From Luteibacter yeojuensis (GTDB taxonomy: Bacteria; Pseudomonadota; Gammaproteobacteria; Xanthomonadales; Rhodanobacteraceae): a stretch of DNA of 64,000 bases. The stretch is taken from assembly GCF_000964085.1 (NCBI RefSeq), contig NZ_JZRB01000014.1, positions 62,001 through 126,000 of the forward strand, given 5' to 3'. This document shows, piece by piece, positions 43,377-52,861 of this stretch. Each line of letters opens with the position of its first letter. The stretch's first letter is position 1. Made by a program: the position numbers and the translations under genes. The notes under the pieces are model-generated. The model was not told the DNA's origin and searched no databases. It saw only the letters and a program-made list of their open reading frames with translations.

Positions 43377-44036
43377 ATGCCGACCGCCACCGCCCAACAC
43401 ACCGGCAAAGGCTTCGCCGCCGAGCGCATGCTGCACGCCCGCGAACGATCGTGGGTGGCCTTGCGTGACATCGCATCGCGCATCGTCCCCGGCATGGCCG
43501 AGCCCGAGGCCATCGCCCTGGCGGGCGAGCGCCTCGCCGCCGCGGGCATGCAGCGCATCTGGCACCCCAGCATCATCCGCTTCGGTGCCAACACGCTGAA
43601 GACATTCCGGCAGAAGTCCGCGCCGGATACCGTGCTGGCGGCGAACGACATCTTCTTCGTCGACCTGGGCCCCGTGTTCGACGGCCACGAGGGCGACGTG
43701 GGCGATACGTTCGTGGTCGGCGACGACGCCACCATGCACGCCTGCGCTGAGGCCTCGCGCGAGCTGTTCCGTCGCGGTGCCGCGCGCTGGCACGAGGGCG
43801 TCACCGGCGTGGCGCTGTACGACTACGTATCGGCCGAAGCCGAGGCGCTGGGCTGGCGCCTCAACCATGCGACGAAAGGCCACCGCGTGGGCGACTACCC
43901 GCATGCCGTGCACAAGGCGGGCAACCTCGGTGACTTCGATGCGGCCCCGGTGCCGGGGCTGTGGATACTCGAAATCCAGATCGCACACCCGACGCTGCCG
44001 ATCGGCGCGTTCTACGAAGACCTGTTGATGGCGTGA
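43377..44036 (+). CDS. M24-family metallopeptidase (Xaa-Pro type)
   Basis: A 219-residue pita-bread-fold protein of the M24 family, lacking the N-terminal creatinase domain. Metal ligands fit the pattern: Asp96 and Asp107 (DLGPVFDGHEGD), His169 (KGHRVG), Glu199 (WILEIQI) and Glu214 near the C-terminus. Only a few residues follow the last ligand, so it is near the family minimum. A good AGGAG site precedes the ATG. It is 18 bp after the glycerophosphotransferase gene and may share its transcript. Confidence 0.85.
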   Translation: MPTATAQHTGKGFAAERMLHARERSWVALRDIASRIVPGMAEPEAIALAGERLAAAGMQRIWHPSIIRFGANTLKTFRQKSAPDTVLAANDIFFVDLGPVFDGHEGDVGDTFVVGDDATMHACAEASRELFRRGAARWHEGVTGVALYDYVSAEAEALGWRLNHATKGHRVGDYPHAVHKAGNLGDFDAAPVPGLWILEIQIAHPTLPIGAFYEDLLMA

Positions 44037-44093
44037 CTCGCGCGGCCATTCGTGCGTCAATCCCTGTTCGCCATGCACAGGGAATGACACCGG

Positions 44094-45122
44094 ATGGTCC
44101 GTTGCACTTGGTGCGCCACGCTCGCGGCCTGCCTGCTCATCGCCGCCTGCTCGCAGCCCGCCCCGCCGTCGCAAGCGCCCCAGGCCGCTGCGGCGCCTGG
44201 TTTGTCGACCACCCCGGTTCCCGTCCATGCGTCGACGGTCGCGGGTGTTCCCGTGGAAGCCGTGCAGCGCTACGTGCTGGACGACACCGAGGTGCGCACC
44301 GTGCACGCGCGCAACCTCGGCCGCGATTACCAGGTGTTCGTGAGCCTGCCGCCTGATTACGCGGCACATCCCGATCGCACGTACCCGGTGATGTTCGTCA
44401 CCGATGCGAACTACGCGTTCCCCCTGATCCGCAGCATCGCGCGCCGCCTTGGCGACCATGGCGATGGCACGGAGGATTTCATCCTGGTCGGGCTCTCGTA
44501 CGCGGTGGGCGACACGCCCGTGTATAGCCGCCGCCGCGACTACACGCCGACGAACCATGGCCCCAGCGGCCTCACCTCGGACATGCCGGGGCGCCCCGTG
44601 CTGCACGGCGAGGCCGAGGGCTATCGCGCGTTCATCAAGGACGACGTGTTCCCGTTGATTGCCGCGAACTACCACGCGGATATGTCCCGCCGCATCTACG
44701 TGGGCCATTCGTACGGCGGGCTACTCGGCTACGAGATGTTGCTGCACGACCCGTCGATGTTCAGCCACTACATCCTGGGCAGCCCGTCGCTGCAGTTCGA
44801 CCACGGCGTGGAGTTCGCGCGGATGCACGAGGCGCTGGCGGCGCGGAAGGACCTGCCGGCGAACGTGCTGGTGGTGCTGGGGGCGTTCGAAACACCCGGC
44901 AAGGACAAGGCCGACCGCCGCTACAACCGGGAAACGGACATGATCGGCGACAACCGTCGCTTCGTGGCCGAGCTACAGGCGAAGCATTACCCCGGCCTGC
45001 ATGCCAGCGTCATCACGGTACCGGGCGAGGACCACCTCACCGTCTTCCCCGTGATCATCACGCGCGGCATCCAGTGGGCACTGCCTGGCAAGCGCCCCGC
45101 GTTCACCGCGACAGGCGGGTGA
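44094..45122 (+). CDS. Putative esterase lipoprotein (IroE/Fes-like)
   Basis: A 342-residue alpha/beta hydrolase of the IroE-like/esterase D family (PF00756). A lipobox ending in Cys19 (IAAC) predicts a lipoprotein, and the nucleophile Ser206 lies in GHSYGG. VPGEDHLTVFP supplies a late acidic residue and His. Relatives hydrolyse ferric siderophore esters (enterobactin type) or other periplasmic esters. It sits beside a siderophore reductase-like operon and a TonB receptor, which supports a siderophore role. Its last 20 bases overlap DUF3325. Confidence 0.8.
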   Translation: MVRCTWCATLAACLLIAACSQPAPPSQAPQAAAAPGLSTTPVPVHASTVAGVPVEAVQRYVLDDTEVRTVHARNLGRDYQVFVSLPPDYAAHPDRTYPVMFVTDANYAFPLIRSIARRLGDHGDGTEDFILVGLSYAVGDTPVYSRRRDYTPTNHGPSGLTSDMPGRPVLHGEAEGYRAFIKDDVFPLIAANYHADMSRRIYVGHSYGGLLGYEMLLHDPSMFSHYILGSPSLQFDHGVEFARMHEALAARKDLPANVLVVLGAFETPGKDKADRRYNRETDMIGDNRRFVAELQAKHYPGLHASVITVPGEDHLTVFPVIITRGIQWALPGKRPAFTATGG

Positions 45123-45369
45123 CCGAGAAGGCGACGACAAGCGCGGCGAGCGTCAGCGCGCCCAGCCAGTAGACCGATCCCAGCGCGGCGCCTTCGCCAG
45201 CTATGGCCGCGGCCCACGAGGCGGTGAGCAGGGCCCACCCTGCGACCTTCAGGCCGCGGGTGGTGGCCGCGGGCAAGGCCTTGCCCAGCACATCGCGCTG
45301 GTGCCGCGACATGCCAAGGCAAAGCGCGGCGAAACCGGCGAGCGACGCAAGGATGCACAGAAGCATCAT
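45103..45369 (-). CDS. DUF3325 membrane protein
   Basis: An 88-residue inner-membrane protein with three hydrophobic segments (residues 1-18, 42-58, 64-82) and the DUF3325 core MSRHQRDVLG (20-29). It is the third gene of a tightly coupled trio: its ATG overlaps the PepSY gene stop by 4 bp. DUF3325 proteins typically accompany PepSY/DUF3649 genes beside siderophore receptors. The biochemical role is unknown. Confidence 0.85.
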   Translation of the reverse strand: MMLLCILASLAGFAALCLGMSRHQRDVLGKALPAATTRGLKVAGWALLTASWAAAIAGEGAALGSVYWLGALTLAALVVAFSVTRLSR

Positions 45370-46916
45370 GCGATGGCCTCCTTCTTGCGGCGCACGCGCA
45401 CGGCCTCCTTGCGGTTGTGCACTTTCCACGCGCCGTAGGCCAGCAGCGCCGCGAACGCGAACATCAGCAGGTCGAAGGAGGCGAATACCAGGTCGCCGTG
45501 CCACAGGCTCACGAACAGGCCGCGGTCGGTGGTCATCATGTCGACGATCGGCACCGCGAAGAAGCCCGCGGCGGCCACGGACAGGGTTTCCACCCATGCA
45601 CGCTTCACCGGGCGGCGCAGGCACGCCACCAGTGCGACGGCGCCCCAGCCGATGAACAGGCTATGCGTTTCCCAGCCCGGCCGGTCAACCACGCCCGTGG
45701 GCAGGAGGCGGTTGGCAAGGAAGTAGCACGCCATGCCGAAGGGCAGCCCGGCGATGGTCGCGATGTTCAGGCGCTCGACCAGGCGGAAACCGAAGTAGGG
45801 CCGCGCGGGATCGGGTAGCGCCTGGCGGCGCTTCGAGGTCCACAACACCAGGCCCGTGGCGACCATGGCCGTGCCAGCAAGGCCGCAAAGGAAGTAAAAC
45901 CAGCGCAACAGCAGCGGTGCGTAGCGGCCCGCGTGCAGGCCCACCATCACGCTTTCGGTCGCCCGCGCGGGGCCGCGTGCCGGTGGCCGGGCCTGCATCG
46001 CACCCGTGGCAGCATCGAAGGTGAGCGTCTCGCCGCGCGTATCCATGCCCTCGTCGGTGCCGCGTGTGATCTTCACCACGGCGTTCGCGTCGCCGGGCAC
46101 GGGGATGAAGATGTTGCCCGGGTCGGCGCCATGCCACGCGGCGCGTGCCTGTTCGATCATCCCGCCGATGGGCGCGAGGGGCACGGCGTGGCCCGATCGC
46201 GCGGGTGTATCGGCCGTGCCAAATGCATCGGCGTAATACTGCGTGGGCTTCTCGTACGCCGCGGCGATGCCCCAGGGCATGTACATGGAGGCCAGCGTGA
46301 CGAGGCCGGTGTAGGTGATCATCAAGTGGAACGGCAACGCGAGCACGGCGCTGAGGTTATGGCCATCGAGCCACGAGCGCTGGCCCTTGCCGAAGCGCAG
46401 GGTGAAGAAGTCCGCGAAGATCTTCTTGTGCGTGATGACGCCGCTGATGATCGCCACCAGCATGAACATGGCCGCGAGGCCCACGGCCCAGCGCGCCCAC
46501 AGCACCGGCACGTAGTACAGGTCGAAGTGCATGCGGTAGAGGCGCCACCCGCCCAGCGTGTCGCGTGCCTCCACCTTGTGGCCCTCGCCATCGACGAGGA
46601 ACTCGTGGTCGCGCCAGTTGGCGAAGGTCTCGCCTTTCTCCTTCCAGAAGGCCGTGGTGGCGACGGCGCGGTGGCCGGGCAGCTGGATCGTCCACTGCTC
46701 GGCGTTCGCGGCGTGCTTTTGCAGGTAGGCGATGGCGCCCTCCGCGCCGCGCGTGACATCGCGCAGCCCGTGTACCTCCGGCTGCATCCAGCGGGTGATC
46801 TCGTCCTGGAAGTACGACGCGGTGCCCGTGCAGAACACCAGGAACAGCAGCCAGCCGAGCAGCAGGCCCACCCACGTGTGCAGCCATGCCATGGACTGGC
46901 GCAGGCCGCCCTTCAT
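45366..46916 (-). CDS. PepSY-associated TM protein, siderophore-iron reductase-like
   Basis: A 516-residue inner-membrane protein of the PepSY_TM family: an N-terminal TM helix (WLHTWVGLLLGWLLFLVF), periplasmic PepSY-like region, the HFDLYYVP and ISGVITHKKIF segments, and four or more further helices toward the C-terminus. FpvG and FoxB, which reduce ferric siderophores at the inner membrane in Pseudomonas, share this architecture. Conserved His residues in the helices could bind haem. The start at 46916 overlaps the DUF3649 stop (ATGA). Confidence 0.88.
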   Translation of the reverse strand: MKGGLRQSMAWLHTWVGLLLGWLLFLVFCTGTASYFQDEITRWMQPEVHGLRDVTRGAEGAIAYLQKHAANAEQWTIQLPGHRAVATTAFWKEKGETFANWRDHEFLVDGEGHKVEARDTLGGWRLYRMHFDLYYVPVLWARWAVGLAAMFMLVAIISGVITHKKIFADFFTLRFGKGQRSWLDGHNLSAVLALPFHLMITYTGLVTLASMYMPWGIAAAYEKPTQYYADAFGTADTPARSGHAVPLAPIGGMIEQARAAWHGADPGNIFIPVPGDANAVVKITRGTDEGMDTRGETLTFDAATGAMQARPPARGPARATESVMVGLHAGRYAPLLLRWFYFLCGLAGTAMVATGLVLWTSKRRQALPDPARPYFGFRLVERLNIATIAGLPFGMACYFLANRLLPTGVVDRPGWETHSLFIGWGAVALVACLRRPVKRAWVETLSVAAAGFFAVPIVDMMTTDRGLFVSLWHGDLVFASFDLLMFAFAALLAYGAWKVHNRKEAVRVRRKKEAIA

Positions 46917-47230
46917 GCCACGCCACCGTGCTTCGCCAGGTACAGCGCCAGGGCGAGCGGCACGCAGTAAGCGCTGGTCCAGAACGCCACGCGCCCCGCG
47001 CGGGCGGCGGCGAACGCGCAGATCGCCACGAGGGCGAACACGGCGAACGACGCGAGCATGCCTGTCATCACCGCTTCCACGCGGGGCATGGGCAGCCACC
47101 GGGCCAGCCCAGCCGCGTTGAGGGCGGCGGCCGCGTAGCCACCAACGGCGGCCACGAGGGTGCGCGCGGCCACGTCGAGGGCGGCGGCAAGGCGTGTCGG
47201 CGGCGCGCCGGTGGAGGCGGAACGGGGCAT
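46913..47230 (-). CDS. DUF3649 membrane protein
   Basis: A 105-residue inner-membrane protein with three hydrophobic segments and the DUF3649 pattern (RTLVAAVGGYAAAAL, PMPRVEAVMTGML, YCVPLALALYL). It is the first gene of the DUF3649-PepSY-DUF3325 operon and is divergent from the second TonB receptor. The start at 47230 gives a compact protein; 27 upstream codons in the promoter were rejected. Its role in siderophore-iron handling is inferred from context. Confidence 0.85.
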   Translation of the reverse strand: MPRSASTGAPPTRLAAALDVAARTLVAAVGGYAAAALNAAGLARWLPMPRVEAVMTGMLASFAVFALVAICAFAAARAGRVAFWTSAYCVPLALALYLAKHGGVA

Positions 47231-47285
47231 GCGGCTCTCTTGGGACGGGGCGGGGTGCTGGCTGGACGCGCGCGCGTTACCCGCT

Positions 47286-47305
47286 AATGCGATGCATTCG
47301 CAATA
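47286..47305. promoter_or_regulatory. Putative Fur-type site, receptor/reductase gap (A)
   Basis: AATGCGATGCATTCGCAATA contains TGCGA/TCGCA inverted arms around TGCAT. It is 55 bp upstream of the DUF3649 start on the other strand. Iron control by Fur is inferred from position between iron-uptake genes. Confidence 0.4.
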
Positions 47306-47337
47306 TTGCACGAACGCGTCGGGTCGGCCATCATATT

Positions 47338-47350
47338 AATGAGATTCATT
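47338..47350. promoter_or_regulatory. Putative Fur box, receptor promoter (B)
   Basis: AATGAGATTCATT is a 5-base inverted repeat (AATGA/TCATT) with the AT-rich hexamer style of Fur boxes. It is 53 bp upstream of the TonB receptor start. Confidence 0.5.
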
Positions 47351-47403
47351 CGCAAATACGAGCCCGCGTCCCCGCCCCGGCGCCGTACCCGCAGGAAAAC
47401 TCC

Positions 47404-49518
47404 ATGATCCCCAAGAAGAAATTGCTACCGGCGCTGCTCGCGTGCGCGCTCCTCCCGCAGCTGGCGTTAGCCGGCGACGACACGGCCGGCGACGCCGACC
47501 AGCAGAAGCGCGACAAGGCCGTGCAGCTCGATGCGGTGTCGGTAAAGGGCACGTCGCTCGAATCGGGCTACGCCCGCACCGATGGCTCGGCGGCGACCAA
47601 GACCGACACGCCGCTTATCGAGACGCCGCAGGCCATTTCGGTCATCTCGAACACGCAGATGGCGGACCAGGGCGTGCTGACCGTGCAGGATGCGCTGCGC
47701 TACTCGGCGGGCGTCCGTGCCGATGCCTACGGCGTCGACAGCCGCGGTGACGATGCCTTCCTGCGTGGCACGTCGTTCGTGCAATACCTCGATGGCCTGC
47801 GCCAGAGCATGGGCTACGCGTACGCCCGCACCGAACCGTATTTCCTCGACCATCTCGAGGTCGTCCGCGGCCCCTCCTCCGTGCTCTACGGCCAGGGCAC
47901 CACGGGTGGCCTTATCGCGCTGGCATCGAAACGCCCCCAGTTCGATGCCGCGCACGAGGTGCAGGTGCAGGTGGGCAACAACGCCCGCAAGCAGGTCGCG
48001 TTCGACTTCACGGGCCCGCTCGACCAGGCCGGCCATTGGGCGTACCGCCTCATCGGCGTCTACCGCGATGCCGATTCGCAGATCGACCACGTGCCCGACG
48101 ACCGCAAGGCCATCGCCCCGTCCATCACGTGGGCGCCCGACGACGACACGCGCTGGACCCTGCTGGCGAACCTGCAGTTCGACAAGAACGGCACCTCGCT
48201 CAACTTCCTGCCGCACTCGGGTACCTTGCTGCCGAACCCGAACGGCCGCATCCCCACCAGCCGCTTCGTGAGCGAGCCGGGGTTCGACCGCTACGACACA
48301 CAGCAGCGCTCGGTCAGCTCCTTCTTCGAGCACCGCTTCAACGATACGTGGAAGTTCGACGTGAACATGCGCTACTCGCATGACAACGTGGACTACCGCA
48401 CGCTCTACCCCGACGTGTATTCCAACCCCGCGTACCCGTTCCTCGACGACACCGCCCGCACGGTGGCGCGCTACAGCTACATCTCGCAGGACCGGCACAA
48501 GCGCCTCGTCACCGATACGCATGCCGAAGCCGACTTCGACCTGGCGGGTATGCGTCACCGCGTGCTCATCGGCCTCGACATCGCGCGCTCGCGCACCGAT
48601 AGCGCGCAGGGCAATGGCTACGACGACGTGCCCTTCGACCTGTACGCGCCGGTGTACGGCAACGGCTTCATCGCGCCCGATGTGTTCCCCATCGCCAGCA
48701 GCACCACGCGCCAGGTGGGCCTGTACGTGCAGGACCAGATCAACTGGGGCGAGCACCTGGTCGGCACCGTGGGCTTCCGCCACGACCGTGCCACGCTCAC
48801 CACGGGCGACGACCGCTCGGTGGATAACGCCACCACGGCGCGCTATGGCCTGCTATACCGCTTCGATAGCGGCTTCTCGCCCTATGTGAGCTACACCGAG
48901 TCGTTCCAGCCCCTGGATAGCCTGGATTTCTACAACCGCCCCTACGAGCCGCTGCGCGGCAAGCAGTACGAGGCTGGCGTGAAGTACCAGCCGCTGGGTA
49001 GCGCCACGATGGTGACGGCCACTTACTACGACCTGCGCGAGGAAAACCGCCTCTCGCCCGACCCGGCCAACCCGCTGAACCAGATCCAGAAGGGCCGGGC
49101 GCGCACGCGCGGCGTGGAACTCGAAGGCTCAACGCGCCTGGGCAATCATGTCGACGTGATCAGCACGTACACGTGGACGAAGGCGCGCCCCGACGATGGC
49201 ACCATCGTGGCCGGGCTGCCGAAGAACCAGGCCTCGGCGTGGGCCGTCTACCATGTCAACGACGCGGATAGCGATGGCCTCAGCATCGGTGCGGGCGTCC
49301 GCTACATCGGCGTGAACTACGACGAGACGGGCACGCTGCAGGTGCCGAAGAAGACGCTGTTCGACGCGATGGTGGGCTGGAACCAGGGGCCATGGCGCTT
49401 CGCGGTCAACATCGCGAACCTCACCGACCAGGCCTACGAGGCCAGCTGCCTCGCCCGCGGCGATTGCTTCGTCGGCCCCCGCCGCAGCATCGTGGGCAGC
49501 GCCACCTACCGGTTCTGA
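47404..49518 (+). CDS. TonB-dependent siderophore receptor (FhuA/FoxA-like)
   Basis: A 704-residue outer-membrane receptor. The signal peptide ends at LALA (residue 23), the plug begins PLIETPQAISVIS and includes VLTVQDALRYSAGVR, and the barrel ends with Phe (SATYRF). The near-terminal pair of cysteines (SCLARGDCFVG) matches hydroxamate-siderophore receptors such as FhuA/FoxA. It is divergent from the DUF3649-PepSY-DUF3325 operon, so ferric siderophore import would be followed by reduction at the inner membrane. The exact ligand is unproven. Confidence 0.92.
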   Translation: MIPKKKLLPALLACALLPQLALAGDDTAGDADQQKRDKAVQLDAVSVKGTSLESGYARTDGSAATKTDTPLIETPQAISVISNTQMADQGVLTVQDALRYSAGVRADAYGVDSRGDDAFLRGTSFVQYLDGLRQSMGYAYARTEPYFLDHLEVVRGPSSVLYGQGTTGGLIALASKRPQFDAAHEVQVQVGNNARKQVAFDFTGPLDQAGHWAYRLIGVYRDADSQIDHVPDDRKAIAPSITWAPDDDTRWTLLANLQFDKNGTSLNFLPHSGTLLPNPNGRIPTSRFVSEPGFDRYDTQQRSVSSFFEHRFNDTWKFDVNMRYSHDNVDYRTLYPDVYSNPAYPFLDDTARTVARYSYISQDRHKRLVTDTHAEADFDLAGMRHRVLIGLDIARSRTDSAQGNGYDDVPFDLYAPVYGNGFIAPDVFPIASSTTRQVGLYVQDQINWGEHLVGTVGFRHDRATLTTGDDRSVDNATTARYGLLYRFDSGFSPYVSYTESFQPLDSLDFYNRPYEPLRGKQYEAGVKYQPLGSATMVTATYYDLREENRLSPDPANPLNQIQKGRARTRGVELEGSTRLGNHVDVISTYTWTKARPDDGTIVAGLPKNQASAWAVYHVNDADSDGLSIGAGVRYIGVNYDETGTLQVPKKTLFDAMVGWNQGPWRFAVNIANLTDQAYEASCLARGDCFVGPRRSIVGSATYRF

Positions 49519-49602
49519 CGGCCGTGCTTCCTACACGGTGGACATCCATCCATCCGATCGGGTTACGATCCCCGTTTGCACACCACGATCGGGAGAGTCG
49601 CC

Positions 49603-50589
49603 ATGGGGGTTCGCAAGGCCTTGGGGTTCGCGCTGCTGGGCGCGCTGGTATCCACGGCAGCGATTGCCGCGCCGCCGCCGGGCTACTCGGGCAACCCCGT
49701 GTTCCCCGGCTGGTACGCCGACCCGGAGGCCGCGATCTTCGGTGATACGTACTGGATCTATCCCACCACGTCGCTTGCCTATGCCAAGCAGACGGGCTTC
49801 GATGCGTTCTCGTCGCCCGACCTCGTCCACTGGACCAAGCACTCCACCGTGCTGCCCATCGGCAACATCCCGTGGGCAAAGAAGGCGCTATGGGCGCCGT
49901 CGGTGGTCGAGAACAACGGCAAGTACTATTTCTTCTTCGCCGCCAACGATATCCAGAGCGACAAGGAGCTGGGCGGCATCGGCGTGGCCGTGGCCGACAA
50001 GCCCGATGGCCCGTTCAAGGATATGCTCGGCAAGCCGCTCATCGGCGCGTTCCACAACGGCGCGCAGCCCATCGACCAGTTCGCGTTCCATGATTCGGAC
50101 GGCACCTGGTACATGATCAACGGCGGCTGGAAGCACGCCAACATCGTGAAGCTGAAGCCCGATTTCACCGGCGTCGAGCCGATGGCCGATGGCACGGTGT
50201 ACAAGGAGATCACGCCCGACCAGTATGTCGAGGGCCCGCTGATGTTCAAGCGCAACGGCAAGTACTACTTCATGTGGTCGGAGGGCGGCTGGACAGGCCC
50301 GAACTATTCCGTGGCGTATGCCATTGGCGATTCACCCATGGGCCCGTTCAAGCGCGTGGGCACCATCCTGAAGACCGACCCGAAGATCGGCACGGGCGCC
50401 GGCCATAACTCGGTGTTCCACGTGGCCAAGGACGACAGCTGGTACATCGTCTACCACCGCCACCCGCTCGGCGCCACCAACGGCAACGACCGCGTCACCT
50501 GCATCGACAAGCTCGAGTTCGACAAGGACGGCAACATCCTGCCGGTGAAGATGACGTTCGAGGGTGTCACGGCCAAGACGCTGCGCTGA
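49603..50589 (+). CDS. Glycoside hydrolase family 43 protein
   Basis: A 328-residue exported five-bladed beta-propeller hydrolase of GH43. A signal peptide ends near residue 22 (AIAA). The candidate catalytic residues are Asp40 (WYADPEA, general base), Asp158 (PIDQF) and Glu210 (YVEGPLM, general acid). Such enzymes release arabinose or xylose from plant cell-wall polysaccharides; the exact specificity is unknown. It stands alone, followed by a REP palindrome. Confidence 0.88.
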   Translation: MGVRKALGFALLGALVSTAAIAAPPPGYSGNPVFPGWYADPEAAIFGDTYWIYPTTSLAYAKQTGFDAFSSPDLVHWTKHSTVLPIGNIPWAKKALWAPSVVENNGKYYFFFAANDIQSDKELGGIGVAVADKPDGPFKDMLGKPLIGAFHNGAQPIDQFAFHDSDGTWYMINGGWKHANIVKLKPDFTGVEPMADGTVYKEITPDQYVEGPLMFKRNGKYYFMWSEGGWTGPNYSVAYAIGDSPMGPFKRVGTILKTDPKIGTGAGHNSVFHVAKDDSWYIVYHRHPLGATNGNDRVTCIDKLEFDKDGNILPVKMTFEGVTAKTLR

Positions 50590-50596
50590 TTGTAGG

Positions 50597-50642
50597 TGTG
50601 GGAGCGCGCTTGCGCGCGATCGCGCGCAAGCGCGCTCCCACA
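50597..50642. repeat. 46-base perfect REP palindrome (unit 4)
   Basis: The arms TGTGGGAGCGCGCTTGCGCG (continuing to 50619) and their exact complement (50620-50642) meet at a central GATC with no loop. It lies between converging GH43 and GH19 genes. Confidence 0.92.
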
Positions 50643-50651
50643 GCACAGGGC

Positions 50652-52088
50652 TCAGCCTTGCGTGTCGTCCACGATCTCCACCTCAGGGAAGGCCGTGCGC
50701 ACGCATTGCACGTAATCGCCGGGTTTCAACGCCGAGTGCGCCGTCTGGTAACCCACCAGCTTGCATCCCGGTTCGTCGGTCCAGTTGTTTTCCCAATAGA
50801 TGGGAAGCGCGCCAGTGCTGGCCTCGGTGAACTCCTTCATCTGCCGGCAACCGAGCTTCTCGCTGGCGTCGACCGGCACGCCAAGCCGGGCGGCGAACGC
50901 CCTGTAGTACGTGATGCGGTTCGCCGACGCCGCGTGCTCGGGGCCCGTGCCACCGCATTCCACCCCGCCATTGATGATCATGGTCGTGACGCCGAAGCCC
51001 GGCGTGCGGCCATCCGCGATATCGGCGGCGTTCGGCTGCCACGTACCGTCGATGACATGCAGCATCGACGGCTTGGGCGGCTGCGGGTAGGCATGGAAGA
51101 ACACAGCGCTGCCCAGGTTCAGCCAGGTATCGGCCACGCGTTCGGGCGCATCGAGCAACATCGTCACGTCGCCGTACATGGCGTCGGAGAACGGGCCGTA
51201 GTTGTAGTGGTACGACAGCTGCTTCGCGCCGCGGCCGAAGTAGCTCTTGAATGAGCCATCCGGCTTGCGGCCGCACGGCCATGCCACCGTGGCCCAGTTC
51301 ACGTCGCCGCAGCCACCGTTGTAGCTGTCCGAGCTTTCATCCATGCCCATCTCGCGCACGTAGACAAGGCCCTGGCGGTACTCCTCCTCGGGCCGCCAGG
51401 CTTCGTGGCCGCCGGTCTCCTGCGCAAAGTGCGCGAACATCGTGGCCAGGGTCTTGCGGCAGATGGCGTCGGCATCTTTCGGTGCCGCATAAGCGGCGCA
51501 CACCGCCGGGAATTTCGCGATGCCTTTGAGGAATCCCTCATACGTGTACTCGGCAGCCCGCAACGGGAACAGGTAGTCGAACGCCGCGCCGTCGACGATG
51601 GACTCGACACGCCGCACGTTCGCCGGGTTCTGCGGGCGGCCCGGCTGCACGGCTTCCACCGTGGGGTTATCCAGCGTGCGGATGGATGCGCGCACGGCGC
51701 CCATCATGGGGTAGGCCGCGGCAAGCGCCGCTTCGTCGTCGAGCAGCTTGCTCAGCAACACCTTGCGCGGCTCGCCAGGGTCGCCACCTTCGCCCGGGCC
51801 GCCCGGGCCCGGCGGCACGGGCGGCTCGCCGGGGCAGCCGGTCGGCGTGCCGGGCGCGGCGCGTTCCCACGAGGTATCCCAGGGGTTCGCGACGGTATCC
51901 ACCGCACCGGGCGAATGGCCCGGCGGCGTCCACCACTTCGCCCGGTACGTAGCCTGCTGCCAGCCCACGACGCAGCCGGCCGGGTAGGCCATGGCGGGGT
52001 CGTAGTCGAGGGCCCAGGCCGACGGGGCGGCGGCGAGGGCAAGCATGGCGAGCGCGGGGCGGGCCATTCGTTGGCGGGTGCGTTTCAT
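50652..52088 (-). CDS. Exported chitinase, GH19, with carbohydrate-binding module
   Basis: A 478-residue secreted protein: signal peptide to about residue 27 (AWA); a small CBM5/12-type chitin-binding module (30-85) with aromatic residues [10 protein letters not shown] and WWTPPG; a Pro/Gly-rich linker (88-108); and a GH19 catalytic domain (110-470). The domain has general acid Glu224 (HFAQETGGH), a second acidic cluster at 234-236, and [20 protein letters not shown] (282-301). It cleaves chitin and may attack fungal cell walls. The start at 52088 follows an AGGAG site on this strand. Confidence 0.92.
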   Translation of the reverse strand: MKRTRQRMARPALAMLALAAAPSAWALDYDPAMAYPAGCVVGWQQATYRAKWWTPPGHSPGAVDTVANPWDTSWERAAPGTPTGCPGEPPVPPGPGGPGEGGDPGEPRKVLLSKLLDDEAALAAAYPMMGAVRASIRTLDNPTVEAVQPGRPQNPANVRRVESIVDGAAFDYLFPLRAAEYTYEGFLKGIAKFPAVCAAYAAPKDADAICRKTLATMFAHFAQETGGHEAWRPEEEYRQGLVYVREMGMDESSDSYNGGCGDVNWATVAWPCGRKPDGSFKSYFGRGAKQLSYHYNYGPFSDAMYGDVTMLLDAPERVADTWLNLGSAVFFHAYPQPPKPSMLHVIDGTWQPNAADIADGRTPGFGVTTMIINGGVECGGTGPEHAASANRITYYRAFAARLGVPVDASEKLGCRQMKEFTEASTGALPIYWENNWTDEPGCKLVGYQTAHSALKPGDYVQCVRTAFPEVEIVDDTQG

Positions 52089-52276
52089 GGAGCCTCCTTG
52101 CGATATCGATGCGGTTGCGCGCCTCGTGGCACGCAACCCGGACGCTAGCGCCATGGCATGGCCGCGCCTATGCGGCGAACTCCTAAAAACGTGGGCGAGC
52201 GCGTCGACATTTCAATATGCAAGGATTCGCTACAATGCGCGCGGGTAGGGAAAAACTTGAAACAGGGCAGGTTTTC

Positions 52277-52861
52277 ATGCGTTACGAGAAAGGTCACAAG
52301 GAGCAAACGCGGCAGCGCATCGTTGAAGCGGCATCCGAGCGGTTCCGCGCCGATGGCATCGATGCCGTCGGCGTCGTGAGCCTGATGGGCGATGTCGGGC
52401 TCACCCAGGGCGGGTTCTACAACCACTTCCCGTCGAAGGAAGACCTGGTGCGCGAGTGCGTCGCCACGGGCGTCGCGTCGACCACGCAGGCGCTGGCCGA
52501 TCGCGTCGCCGCCTCGCGCGGCGAGCGCTACCGCTCACTGGTCACGGGCTACCTCTCGGCGGAGCACCGCGACAACCCGGCCGGCGGTTGCGTCGCCGGC
52601 ACGCTCGCAAGCGAACTGGCGCGCCGCCCGGAAGAAACCCGCGCGGTATTCACCGAGGGCATGGGCGGCATGGTCGAACTCATCGCGTCGACGCTGCCGG
52701 AGACCGTGCGTGGCAAGCGCCGCCGCCTGCTCGCCACGGCGGTGTTCTCGTCGATGGTGGGCACGATAGCGCTATCGCGCGCCGTGGCCGATGAAGCGAT
52801 GTCGGACGAGCTGCTGGCCGTGGGCCGGCAATCGGCGCTGGCGTTGATCGAAGCCGGTTAG
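52277..52861 (+). CDS. TetR-family regulator
   Basis: A 194-residue TetR-family repressor: helix-turn-helix at residues 10-55 (TRQRIVEAASERFRADG, then LTQGGFYNHFPSKEDL) and a C-terminal ligand-binding domain ending with a TetR_C motif. It belongs to the group with a cysteine after the DNA-binding domain (GGCVAGTL). The ATG at 52277 gives the usual N-terminus; 20 upstream codons were rejected. It is divergent from the chitinase (188 bp), but no direct target is evident. Confidence 0.88.
   Translation: MRYEKGHKEQTRQRIVEAASERFRADGIDAVGVVSLMGDVGLTQGGFYNHFPSKEDLVRECVATGVASTTQALADRVAASRGERYRSLVTGYLSAEHRDNPAGGCVAGTLASELARRPEETRAVFTEGMGGMVELIASTLPETVRGKRRRLLATAVFSSMVGTIALSRAVADEAMSDELLAVGRQSALALIEAG

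Noticed and set aside
51752-52148. Antisense frames over the chitinase linker
   Set aside because: They arise from the Pro/Gly-rich, GC-rich linker and show no family signature.
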